From positions 1 to 64,000 of the forward strand of contig NZ_FNYY01000001.1 of NCBI RefSeq assembly GCF_900109145.1: a DNA stretch of 64,000 nt. Direction: 5' to 3'. Positions 16,973 to 24,555 of this stretch are shown piece by piece. The notes beneath the pieces were generated by a model that saw nothing but the letters and a program-made list of their open reading frames with translations, was not told the DNA's origin and did no database searches. This DNA comes from Marinovum algicola (GTDB lineage: Bacteria > Pseudomonadota > Alphaproteobacteria > Rhodobacterales > Rhodobacteraceae). Position numbers and translations under genes: made by a program. How positions within the stretch are numbered: the first letter of the stretch is position 1; each line of letters begins with the position of its first letter.

Positions 16973-17712
16973 CAGCTCGGGGGAGGACCGGCGTTGACGG
17001 TGATGACGCTGGGCGTGCCGCCGCTGTCGCCGTCGGCGCCGTGATCGCCGGCCTTGCCGGTCGCGCCCGGCGTGCCGTTGCCGCCGCCGCGCGAGCCGCC
17101 CTTGCCGCCCTGACCGCCGGCACCGCCGACGCCGCCGCTGCCGCCATTGCCGGGGTTGCTCGGCTCGGTGATCGGCACGATGTTGGCGCCGCTGTCGAGC
17201 TTGCCGTAAGACAGGGTCACCCGGCTGCCGTTGCCGCCGTCGCCGCCCTTGCCGCCGCTGCCGCCGTTGCCGCCATTGCCACCGTTGCCGCCGTTATAGC
17301 CGTCATGGCTGTAGGCGCCGTCCTTGTCGCCGTTGCCGCCGGTGCCGCCATTGCCGCCGTTGCCACCGTTGCCGCCATTGCCGCCGTTGCCGCCATTGCC
17401 ACCGCGTCCGGCGACAAAGATCGTGCCGGAAAGCTCGCCGATATAGATCTTGGCGTCGGTGGCATCGCCGCCTTCGCCGCCTTCGATGCCGCCCGATCCG
17501 TCGCCGCCATCGGCGCCATTGGTGCCGGAAGAGCCGCTGCTGCATCCGGTCTTCCAGTTGCAATTGGCGTTGCGCCCGTCGACCCCGCCGTTGCCGGTCT
17601 GGCCGTTCTGTCCGGCGTTGCCGGTCTGGCCCTGGGCACCGACGATGCTGACATCAGGTGTCGTCTGGCCGCCGGCCATGGCTTCCGCCATGAGATTCAT
17701 TTCGTCTTTCAT
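16972..17712 (-). CDS. Gly-Asn-rich collagen/PGRS-like repeat protein
   Basis: This 246-residue protein consists mostly of GGN/GGNGG and GxxG repeats, densest around residues 100-160. Two non-repetitive beta-strand segments interrupt them (DAKIYIGELSGTIFVAG and SRVTLSYGKLDSGANIVP). An N-terminal leader of about 20 residues (MKDEMNLMAEAMAGGQTTPD) is acidic and helical and ends in a Gly-Gly; such a leader is what one would expect of a double-glycine-type precursor, but this is inference. A Cys pair occurs in NCNWKTGCSS. It has no classic Sec signal. A GGGAGG ribosome site precedes the ATG. Its position just before the modifying-enzyme-like genes makes it a candidate substrate or structural product. 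Confidence 0.75.
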   Translation of the reverse strand: MKDEMNLMAEAMAGGQTTPDVSIVGAQGQTGNAGQNGQTGNGGVDGRNANCNWKTGCSSGSSGTNGADGGDGSGGIEGGEGGDATDAKIYIGELSGTIFVAGRGGNGGNGGNGGNGGNGGNGGTGGNGDKDGAYSHDGYNGGNGGNGGNGGSGGKGGDGGNGSRVTLSYGKLDSGANIVPITEPSNPGNGGSGGVGGAGGQGGKGGSRGGGNGTPGATGKAGDHGADGDSGGTPSVITVNAGPPPS

Positions 17713-17734
17713 TCGTTCGTCCTCCCGCGGGGCG

Positions 17735-17887
17735 TTATTCCTTGACCAGTTTGTCGATGGTGACCTGGGCTGAAGTCTCGACGAACACCTGGCCGCCCGA
17801 TTTGATCGTCACCGTGCCGAAATCCCTGTCGGAATTTGTGATACGGAGCGGGTCACCCGGCTCCACCGTTACATCGCGTTTCGCCAT
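17735..17887 (-). CDS. 50-residue beta-strand-rich small protein, first gene of the cluster
   Basis: The frame encodes MAKRDVTVEPGDPLRITN, then a run of alternating hydrophobic/polar residues (FGTVTIKSGGQVFVETSAQV), and ends TIDKLVKE followed by TAA. A GAGG ribosome site lies seven bases before the ATG, and the Gly-rich gene follows after only 22 bases, so it is very probably a real gene. The strand-turn pattern (TVTIKSGGQVFVE) looks like one or two rungs of a beta-helix. It resembles the beta segments inside the neighbouring Gly-rich protein, suggesting co-assembly. I do not recognise the family. Confidence 0.7.
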   Translation of the reverse strand: MAKRDVTVEPGDPLRITNSDRDFGTVTIKSGGQVFVETSAQVTIDKLVKE

Positions 17888-17997
17888 GATGGGTCCTCTT
17901 TGCTAATGTGGCTTCCTGAAAACGCCCAAGGGAATCCCCCGGGGAACTTATCAACAGTACACTCGGACACGCACCGGAGGGCGCGCGTTAATTCAGA

Positions 17998-18037
17998 CCG
18001 TCGGGCCGTTTTATTTGGCCCAACGGAAAATTTTTTT
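17998..18037 (+). terminator. Hairpin with T-run (terminator-like)
   Basis: CCGT-C-GGGCC pairs with GGCCC-A-ACGG around a nine-base AT-rich loop, and AAAATTTTTTT follows on the plus strand. This is the form of an intrinsic terminator reading rightward, but no plus-strand gene lies upstream. It may block antisense transcription or act as a leader structure in the minus-strand transcript. Confidence 0.45.
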
Positions 18038-18213
18038 CAGGATCGGAGCATTCCATGCCGCCAGGTTGGCAGCAATGAAACCCACTCGGCGAAAGCCGAA
18101 GGTCAAACCTCCAGCAGAAAGAAACCACTCTCTGCCGTATGCACTTAAGGGTTGAATGCACCTATCTACTTCACAACTTTGCTGCGATTCTTCACATCCG
18201 TCAACCGCTACGG

Positions 18214-18237
18214 GTGACGCAGCGTGACGTGCGTCAC
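18214..18237. promoter_or_regulatory. GTGACG half-site array (operator candidate)
   Basis: Two direct copies of GTGACG spaced exactly 10 bp apart (18214 and 18224) are followed by the inverse CGTCAC at 18232-18237. The last two form the palindrome GTGACG-TG-CGTCAC. A further GTGACG is at 18404-18409. One-helical-turn spacing plus dyad symmetry is typical of a transcription-factor site. The cognate regulator is not identified. Confidence 0.45.
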
Positions 18238-18557
18238 ATCCAATATGAGATGGGCTTTTCGCGTTTTCTTGCGGGTTTCGTGCCGAATTTTTCGGGTTTT
18301 TGCGGATCTTTGAGTTCTGTCCTGGGTCGTGGAGCGGTGATGCAGGAAAAAACCTTCAGGTGAGGCGGGCGCGACGAGTATTTTTCGATGTTTCGAGAAC
18401 TGCGTGACGTTTCAGCTTCAAAGCAAAGCGAAATTGGAGAGGGGTAATTTGCTTATTTGAAGAATTTGAGTAATATTTTTTGTGTGGTGAAGATATTTTT
18501 AGTATCCGAGTTGATCAAATTTCGCTCTTTCAGATTTATGGCGCATCAATCCGTTTT

Positions 18558-19514
18558 CTATCTTGCCCTGCCGCCGCCTTTTGGCGGCAAGCTGCCGGGT
18601 ACCGGCAGCCGGGCCTCGGCGACCTCTCGCACGGCGGTGTCGAGCAGCAGGGTGAAGGCGGCGTTCTGTTGTAAAAAGCGGCGGAAGATCGGGCCGGAGT
18701 TGAATTGCACGTCCGGCAACTCGGTGGTGACGACGGCGAGTCCCTTGCCGCCCGCCCGGGTCAGAAAGCTGCTGGGCAGGAAGGCCAGGTAATCGCCCTG
18801 CCGCAACAGCTCGAGCGTGGTCGACATGGAATCGCATTGCGCGGTCACATGCAGCGGCTGGCCGCAGGCCTCGCGCACCACCTCTCGGATGTTGTCGAGA
18901 TAGGCGACGTCGCTTTGAAACGACAGCCAGCGATAACGCGCCAGCGCCGCCGCGTCGGCGGTGGGCAGCTCAAAGATCGGGTGGCCGGCCCGGGCGATCA
19001 CCACCAGCCGGGCGACAAAGAGCGGCCGGCGGATCAGGTAGGAGGGCAGGGGCTCCATGATCTGGAAACCGCCGAAAAAGGCATCCAGCGTGCCATCCTG
19101 CAACCCGGCGGCGCCTTCGGCATAGTTCATCGAGGACAGCGTGACCTGGAGCAGGGGATAGCTTTCGTGCATCCGGGCGATGACCTTGGGCAAGAGCTCC
19201 ATCATCCAGATCGAGGCGGCGCCAACCCGAAGGTTGCCATGCTCCCCCTTGCGAAAGGCCAGCAGCTCGGCTTCGGCCAATTGCTGTTCGCGTAGCAGGT
19301 GGCGGGCCTGTTCGGCCAGCAGCACCCCCAAGGGCGTCAGGGTAAGCCCGCGTCCGCGCCGTTCGAACAGCGCCTCGCCGACACTCTCTTCGAGCAGCTT
19401 GAGGCTGCGGGTCAGGGCCGGCTGGGTGACGCCGATGGCCTCGGCCGCGGCATGCAGGGTGCCGCAATCGACCACGCCAAGGAACCGTTGCAGAAGGTGG
19501 GTGTTGCTGAGCAC
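18558..19514 (-). CDS. LysR-family transcriptional regulator
   Basis: This 318-residue protein has an N-terminal winged helix-turn-helix (residues 5-65, with AAAEAIGVTQPALTRSLKLLEE as the HTH core) and a periplasmic-binding-fold effector domain at about 95-300. The start is GTG at 19514; no ATG in this frame lies nearby. It is divergent from the ABC transporter/sulfatase operon beginning at 19637, the usual layout of a LysR regulator and its target, and the 122-bp gap contains a dyad. It probably controls that operon in response to the imported substrate. The RHS cluster lies downstream on the same strand, but 670 bp separate them. Confidence 0.9.
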   Translation of the reverse strand: MLSNTHLLQRFLGVVDCGTLHAAAEAIGVTQPALTRSLKLLEESVGEALFERRGRGLTLTPLGVLLAEQARHLLREQQLAEAELLAFRKGEHGNLRVGAASIWMMELLPKVIARMHESYPLLQVTLSSMNYAEGAAGLQDGTLDAFFGGFQIMEPLPSYLIRRPLFVARLVVIARAGHPIFELPTADAAALARYRWLSFQSDVAYLDNIREVVREACGQPLHVTAQCDSMSTTLELLRQGDYLAFLPSSFLTRAGGKGLAVVTTELPDVQFNSGPIFRRFLQQNAAFTLLLDTAVREVAEARLPVPGSLPPKGGGRAR

Positions 19515-19528
19515 ATTGATAACAAAAT

Positions 19529-19553
19529 CTGATCGAAGTTAAAAAGATATCAG
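19529..19553. promoter_or_regulatory. Possible LysR operator between divergent genes
   Basis: CTGAT (19529-19533) and ATCAG (19549-19553) form an interrupted inverted repeat with a 15-base AT-rich spacer, located between the LysR gene and the ABC operon. LysR proteins usually bind such interrupted dyads containing T-N11-A. Supported only by position and symmetry. Confidence 0.35.
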
Positions 19554-19636
19554 CTTTTTTACTGTTTGCTGTCAAGCTAGGCTCGCTGCACTGACGGGCC
19601 CGCCACGGGGCCCCCGTGACAGGGAGGAGACCTATC

Positions 19637-21136
19637 ATGACCATTTCGCAGGGGCTGAGCCGCCGCAACTTCATTCTCGGATCAACCGCCGGTGGCGCGC
19701 TTCTGGCCAGTGGCGCGGGCGCCCAGACCGTGCCCGCCCCGATCAACGACGTCACCGGCGGCGCCACGTTTCGCTGGATCGACAGCGGCGACCAGAAGGC
19801 GGTGTTCTTCAAGAAGCTGTTCGCCGAGTATGCCGCCGCCCGCGACGTGAATATTGTCTATGACCCGCTGCCCTGGAACGAGATCGCCCGCGTGATCCCG
19901 CTGGGCGTGCGCAACGAGACAGCGCCGGATGTCTTTGTTCTGCCCCGCAACACCTCGCTTGCCGATGCGGTGGCGCAGGGCTGGTTGCAGCCCTACGACG
20001 ATTTCATTCCCGACATCGAAACCTGGAAGGCCGGCTTCCCCACAGGTGCCTTCCTGCCCGGCATCAACGTCTTTGACGGCAAGACCTATGGCCTGCCCTT
20101 CACCTCGAACAAGCGCTATTCGACCCATCTGCTCTACAACAAGGACTACATGGAGGCCGCGGGCTTTGACCCGGCCGAAACGCCGCTGACCCAGAGCGAA
20201 TTCCGCGAGGCGGCGCGCAAGATCACCGAGGCCGGCAAGGGCCGCTACTTCGGCTTCATCCTCGGCGGCTCGCAGCTCAACCGGTGGCAGGACGCGGTGC
20301 GCAACATGGGCCGGATGGCTGGCGCCAGCGCCGGCGGCGACAGCCCGCTCGACGCCGATATCGATCTGCGCACCGGCGACTATGTGTTTGACAGCGATGA
20401 ATATATCGCCGCCGTCGAGCTGCTGATCGCGATGAACGACGATGGCAGCTTCTTTCCCGGCCTGATGAATCTCAACGCGCCGCAGGCGCGGGCCTATGTG
20501 CCGCAGGGCGCGGCCGGCATGATCCTGCAAGGCCCGTGGAACATCCCCGGATGGGAGGCCGGGCACCCGGAGTTCGATTTCGGTGTCGCCTCCGGCCCGG
20601 TGCCCGACCAGGGCCCGACCGGCAAGCTGACGATCAGCCAGGCCGGCGCGGTGCCCAATACCATCAGCCTCTGGGCCGGGTCCGACAACGGCGCCATTGC
20701 CGGCGAGATCTTCCACTACCTTGGCACACTTGAAGGGCAGGTGGCGTGGGGCACCGTCGTGGGGGCCGGCGATCCGCCGATCATGCCCGAAGCGATCGAA
20801 CGGGCCGAGTTCTCGCCCCGGTCGCGTTTCATCCTCAACCACTTCAACGAGGCGATCCGCGTCGGCCCCAATCCGATCGTGCGCAATGCCGATCTGGCCA
20901 AGGTCATCAGCTCTTTCACCGCCCCCGACATCGGCTTTGCCCGCACCGTACAGGGGCTGGTCTCAGGCGAGATGACCGGTGTCGCCAAGGAGATGAAAGC
21001 GCTGAAGGATCGCTACAACGCCGCGCTCGATGCCGCCTTCGACAAGGCCCGTACCGAGGGCGCGCAGGTCGACCGCGCCGATCTGGTGTTCCCGAACTGG
21101 GATCCGGACGTCGATTTCGCCGCCGCCGATTACTGA
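19637..21136 (+). CDS. ABC transporter substrate-binding protein (family 1), Tat-exported
   Basis: This 499-residue protein begins with a twin-arginine signal (SRRNFILGS, then a hydrophobic stretch ending GAGAQT). The rest matches family 1 extracellular solute-binding proteins, which bind oligosaccharides, polyols or glycerol phosphates. The start ATG at 19637 follows AGGGAGGAG at seven bases. It is the first gene of a four-gene operon with two permeases and a sulfatase, so the ligand may be a sulfated sugar or a related sulfate ester. That is inference from context. Confidence 0.92.
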   Translation: MTISQGLSRRNFILGSTAGGALLASGAGAQTVPAPINDVTGGATFRWIDSGDQKAVFFKKLFAEYAAARDVNIVYDPLPWNEIARVIPLGVRNETAPDVFVLPRNTSLADAVAQGWLQPYDDFIPDIETWKAGFPTGAFLPGINVFDGKTYGLPFTSNKRYSTHLLYNKDYMEAAGFDPAETPLTQSEFREAARKITEAGKGRYFGFILGGSQLNRWQDAVRNMGRMAGASAGGDSPLDADIDLRTGDYVFDSDEYIAAVELLIAMNDDGSFFPGLMNLNAPQARAYVPQGAAGMILQGPWNIPGWEAGHPEFDFGVASGPVPDQGPTGKLTISQAGAVPNTISLWAGSDNGAIAGEIFHYLGTLEGQVAWGTVVGAGDPPIMPEAIERAEFSPRSRFILNHFNEAIRVGPNPIVRNADLAKVISSFTAPDIGFARTVQGLVSGEMTGVAKEMKALKDRYNAALDAAFDKARTEGAQVDRADLVFPNWDPDVDFAAADY

Positions 21137-21189
21137 GACCCGCCGATCTCTCCCCGGGGGCCGCTGCCGATCTGGCGGCCCCCTCCTTT

Positions 21190-22131
21190 ATGCCTGGACC
21201 CAGCCCTGACATGCACCTGCTTCACATCCTTCACCGACATCGGTTCGCCTATCTGATGCTCCTGCCCGGGCTGATCCTGTCGGGGATGTTCGTCTTTTAC
21301 CCGATCTTCGCCGCCGTCTTCTATGCGATGCAGGATTGGTCGGGGTTCAACGCCGATATCAAATTCGTCGGCTTTCAGAATTTCGTCGATCTGTTTCGCG
21401 ATCCGATCTTCTGGAATGCCTTCGGCCGGTCGATCTACTTCCTGGCTGGCACCGTGCCGGCGCAGCTCGTGCTGTCGCTGATGCTGGCGATGGTGCTCAA
21501 CAACCAGCTGCTCAAGCTGTCGAACCTGTTCCGCACCATGGTGTTCCTGCCGGTAGTCACGCCGGTGGCGGTGATCGGCATTGTCTGGACCTTTCTGCTC
21601 TCGCCCTTCAACGGGCCGATCAACGGGCTGCTGCTTGACATCGGGCTGATCGCGCGGCCGATCGATTTCCTCGGCTCGTCGGATACCGTCATGCCCTCGG
21701 TGATCGGGGTCTATGTCTGGAAATGGCTGGGCATCACGCTGATCTATTGGCTGGCCGCGCTCCAGACCGTGCCCGAGGATGTCTATGACGCCGCACGGCT
21801 CGACAATTGCAAGGGGCTGCGGCTGGTGGTGCTGGTGGTGCTGCCGATCATCATGCCCTTTGCGGTGGCGATCACCCTGATCACCATGGTCTCGGCGCTC
21901 AATGTCTTTCCGCTGATCATGTCGATGACCAATGGCGGGCCGTTCTTCGGCTCGGAGGTGATGGAGATCTTCATCTACCGCACCGCCTTTGCCAGCGACG
22001 ACGGCACCATTCCGCGGCTGGGCTATGCCGCTGCCGCCGGGGTGCTCTTTGGCCTGATGATCCTCGGGCTGACCATCTTGCAATCGCTGGCCACCCGGAT
22101 GGCGCGGCGTCGGGCGGAGGGCGTGGCATGA
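21190..22131 (+). CDS. ABC sugar-type permease (MalF/UgpA-like)
   Basis: This is a protein of about 313 residues with six predicted membrane helices. The EAA-loop signature (DAARLDNCKGLRLVVLVVLP) in the cytoplasmic loop near residue 200 is where the ATPase docks. The start is uncertain: ATG 21190 gives the longer form and ATG 21211 (MHLLHILHRH) a seven-residue shorter one; neither has a strong ribosome site. It pairs with the next permease to form the channel for the upstream binding protein. Confidence 0.9.
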   Translation: MPGPSPDMHLLHILHRHRFAYLMLLPGLILSGMFVFYPIFAAVFYAMQDWSGFNADIKFVGFQNFVDLFRDPIFWNAFGRSIYFLAGTVPAQLVLSLMLAMVLNNQLLKLSNLFRTMVFLPVVTPVAVIGIVWTFLLSPFNGPINGLLLDIGLIARPIDFLGSSDTVMPSVIGVYVWKWLGITLIYWLAALQTVPEDVYDAARLDNCKGLRLVVLVVLPIIMPFAVAITLITMVSALNVFPLIMSMTNGGPFFGSEVMEIFIYRTAFASDDGTIPRLGYAAAAGVLFGLMILGLTILQSLATRMARRRAEGVA

Positions 22132-22976
22132 AGCGTCTGATCTTTGGCGACCACCAGCCCACAAGCCGCATCGCGCTGATCTCGCTGGCGATGACCGCGC
22201 TCTGCCTGATCTGGATCTATCCCTTTGTCTGGATGCTGGCGACCTCGCTGAAATCCAACACCGAGATCTTCGGCAATCCCGGGCTGATCCCCGAAAGCTG
22301 GGCCTGGGAGAACTATGCCCGCGCCTGGACCGAGGCCAACATGGGGCGGTATTTCTTCAACACCCTGTTTGTCACCGTGGGTTCGGTGGTGCTGGTGACC
22401 TTCGCCACCTCGCTGATGGGCTATATTCTCGGCCGGTTCGAGTTTCCCGGCCGCACCCTGTTGTTCGTCGCCACCGTCTCGACCGTCTTCGTGCCGCAGG
22501 GTTTCACCATCATCCCGGTGTTCGAGCTGCTCTCGGCCATGGGCCTTTCGACCGGCCTGCTCGGGCTGACGCTGGCGACCTCGGGCAACGCCATCGTGAT
22601 CTTCGTGGTGCTCTTTGCCGGCTATTTCAGCCAGCTGCCGAAAGAGCTGGAAGAGGCCGCCCGGGTCGAAGGCGTCAGCCAGTGGCAGATCTTCTGGTAT
22701 GTGATGCTGCCGCTGGCCAAGCCGATGGTGGTGACCGTGTTGATCATGCAGGTGCTCAACGCCTGGAACGACTTTCTGCTGCCGCTGGTCATTACCCTGG
22801 CCAATCCCGCCATCCGCACGCTCTCGGTCGGTATCTATGCCTTCAAGGGCGAGCAGACCATCGACTGGACCGGCATGGCGGCCGCGGCGACGATTTCGAT
22901 CATTCCCGTTGTTCTCCTGTTCATCCTGTTGCAGCGCTATTTCATCAATGGCCTGGCAGGCGCGGTAAAAGGCTGA
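22128..22976 (+). CDS. ABC sugar-type permease (MalG/UgpE-like)
   Basis: This 282-residue protein has six membrane helices and the EAA motif EAARVEGVSQWQIFWYVMLP near residue 185. The ATG overlaps the previous permease's stop as ATGA. It is the second channel subunit of the importer. No ATP-binding subunit is encoded next to these genes, so the transporter must use an ATPase encoded elsewhere, as MsmK/UgpC-type shared ATPases do. Confidence 0.92.
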   Translation: MKRLIFGDHQPTSRIALISLAMTALCLIWIYPFVWMLATSLKSNTEIFGNPGLIPESWAWENYARAWTEANMGRYFFNTLFVTVGSVVLVTFATSLMGYILGRFEFPGRTLLFVATVSTVFVPQGFTIIPVFELLSAMGLSTGLLGLTLATSGNAIVIFVVLFAGYFSQLPKELEEAARVEGVSQWQIFWYVMLPLAKPMVVTVLIMQVLNAWNDFLLPLVITLANPAIRTLSVGIYAFKGEQTIDWTGMAAAATISIIPVVLLFILLQRYFINGLAGAVKG

Positions 22977-22979
22977 CCC

Positions 22980-24512
22980 ATGATCGAGCGCCCCAATATC
23001 CTTCTGATCACCACCGACCAGCAGCATTACAGCGCCCTGGGCTGTGTCACGCCGGGGCTGAAGACACCCAATATCGACCGACTCTGCGCCGGGGGCACGC
23101 GGTTCGACCGGGCCTATTGCCCGGCGCCCACCTGCACCCCCTCGCGCGCCTCAATCCTGACCGGGCTCTACCCCTCGCAGCACGGCGCCTGGACCATTGG
23201 CTGCAAGCTCGACGAAGCGACGCCGACCCTGCCGGGGCTGCTGAGCAGTGCGGGCTACACGACCGGGCTGATCGGCAAGGCGCATTTCCAGCCGCTGGCC
23301 GGCGACAGCCTGGAGAAACAGCCGATCCTGCGCGATCTGGAGTTCTGGCGCGGCTTCAACGGGCCATATTACGGCTTCGACCATATCGAGCTGGTGCGCA
23401 ACCACGCGGACGAGGCGCATGTCGGCCAGCATTACGCCGCCTGGATGGAGGACCGGGGCCTGGCCAACTGGCGCGACTATTTTCAGCCGCTGCCGGGCGA
23501 AGAGGCGCCGCTTGCCCCGAAGATGGCCGAGGGCGCGCCCTATTGGGCGCGCGAAACCCGAAGCTGGGCGCTGCCCGAGGACAAGCATTACACTCCCTGG
23601 ATCGGCGAGCGGTCGCGGGCCTTCATCGACGATGCGGCGGACCGCGGCGAACCCTTCTTCCTCTGGACCAGCTTCCCCGATCCGCATCCGCCTTATACCG
23701 TGCCGGAGCCCTGGGCCTCGATGTACGACCCCGAAGAGATGGAGCCCGGCGCCATCACCCCCGGCGAACACGCGTTGAATGCGTCGCATTTCGCCAAGAC
23801 CCAGCAGGCCGCGCCCGATTTCGCTGATTGGCACCGGCCGCATGAGGCGCATGGCTGCGCCAGCCATCTCTATCCGCGCGCCGCGCTGAAAAAGGACATG
23901 GCGGTCTATTTCGGCATGATGAGCTTCATGGACCGCGAGATCGGCAAGATCCTCGACCGGCTGGACGCGCTGGGGCTGACAGAGAACACGCTGATCGTCT
24001 TTACCACCGACCACGGCCATTTCCTCGGCCAGCACGGTCTGGTGGCCAAGGGGCCGTTCCACTACGAGGACATGCTGCGCATTCCCTTCGCGGTGCGTTG
24101 GCCCGGAAAGGTGCGGGCCGGCGCCGTGAACAGTTCGATCCAGACGCTGCTCGACCTGGCGCCGACGATGCTCGACGCGGCCGGCGTTGCGGCCCCGCCG
24201 ATGCAGGGACTGTCGCAGCTGGAACACTGGCAGGGCAAGGCGCCGCCGCCGCGCGATCACGCGCTCTGCGAGAACCGGCACAATCCGCTGGCGCCGCATG
24301 TCACCAGCTACATCGGCGCGCGGTTCAAGATCTCGGTCTATCGCACCGAAGAACACGGCGAGATCTTCGATCTCGAAACCGATCCCGGCGAGGTCAACAA
24401 CCTCTGGACCGATCCCGGCAGCACCCGTCTGCGCGCCACGCTGTTGCAGAAGATGGTACAGGCGATCCAGGCGGCCGAACCGCTGAAATCCCCCCGCGTG
24501 GCGCAGGCCTGA
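22980..24512 (+). CDS. Sulfatase (arylsulfatase/choline-sulfatase-like), Cys-type
   Basis: This 510-residue protein of the alkaline phosphatase-like superfamily has the sulfatase signature CTPSR (Cys52) inside PAPTCTPSRASILTGLYPS. In this family the Cys is converted to formylglycine by a separate maturation enzyme. Metal ligands are visible as TTDQQH near residue 13 and TTDHGHFLGQHG near residue 340. There is no signal peptide, so it acts in the cytoplasm on an imported sulfate ester. It starts three bases after the permease stop, so the import system and the hydrolase are co-expressed. The substrate could be a choline-sulfate-like or sugar sulfate compound; I cannot decide. Confidence 0.92.
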   Translation: MIERPNILLITTDQQHYSALGCVTPGLKTPNIDRLCAGGTRFDRAYCPAPTCTPSRASILTGLYPSQHGAWTIGCKLDEATPTLPGLLSSAGYTTGLIGKAHFQPLAGDSLEKQPILRDLEFWRGFNGPYYGFDHIELVRNHADEAHVGQHYAAWMEDRGLANWRDYFQPLPGEEAPLAPKMAEGAPYWARETRSWALPEDKHYTPWIGERSRAFIDDAADRGEPFFLWTSFPDPHPPYTVPEPWASMYDPEEMEPGAITPGEHALNASHFAKTQQAAPDFADWHRPHEAHGCASHLYPRAALKKDMAVYFGMMSFMDREIGKILDRLDALGLTENTLIVFTTDHGHFLGQHGLVAKGPFHYEDMLRIPFAVRWPGKVRAGAVNSSIQTLLDLAPTMLDAAGVAAPPMQGLSQLEHWQGKAPPPRDHALCENRHNPLAPHVTSYIGARFKISVYRTEEHGEIFDLETDPGEVNNLWTDPGSTRLRATLLQKMVQAIQAAEPLKSPRVAQA

Positions 24513-24555
24513 GACAGGCGCCGGGTGATCCGGCCCCGCCTGGGCGGAAGGGGCC

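Larger units (their letters stand above)
17888..18557. other. 670-bp AT-rich non-coding region upstream of the RHS/cyclase cluster
   Basis: No frame in this gap has a ribosome site together with convincing protein-like composition. It is strikingly AT-rich against the GC-rich neighbours, especially around 18420-18545. It holds a 9-bp-paired hairpin at 17998-18037, a small TCGGC-GAAA-GCCGA hairpin at 18086-18099, and a GTGACG half-site array at 18214-18237 with another half-site at 18404-18409. It most likely contains the promoter and control region for the leftward cluster, and the 3' end of the LysR transcript. No -35/-10 pair stands out clearly. Confidence 0.6.

Noticed and set aside
17230-17410. 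Short GCCGCCATTGCC-like tandem units that could be taken for a repeat array or CRISPR
   Set aside because: The period is 6-9 bases and reads as Gly-Gly-Asn codons in the Gly-rich gene; there are no spacers.
17948-17956. TTATCAACA resembles a DnaA box
   Set aside because: It is a single site with one mismatch, no clustered boxes, no dnaA/dnaN or other origin genes nearby.
18060-18140. Small hairpins (TCGGC-GAAA-GCCGA) upstream of the cluster considered as a riboswitch such as c-di-GMP-I or fluoride
   Set aside because: The conserved core sequences of those riboswitches are absent, and the hairpin lies more than 190 bp from the first gene on the coding side.
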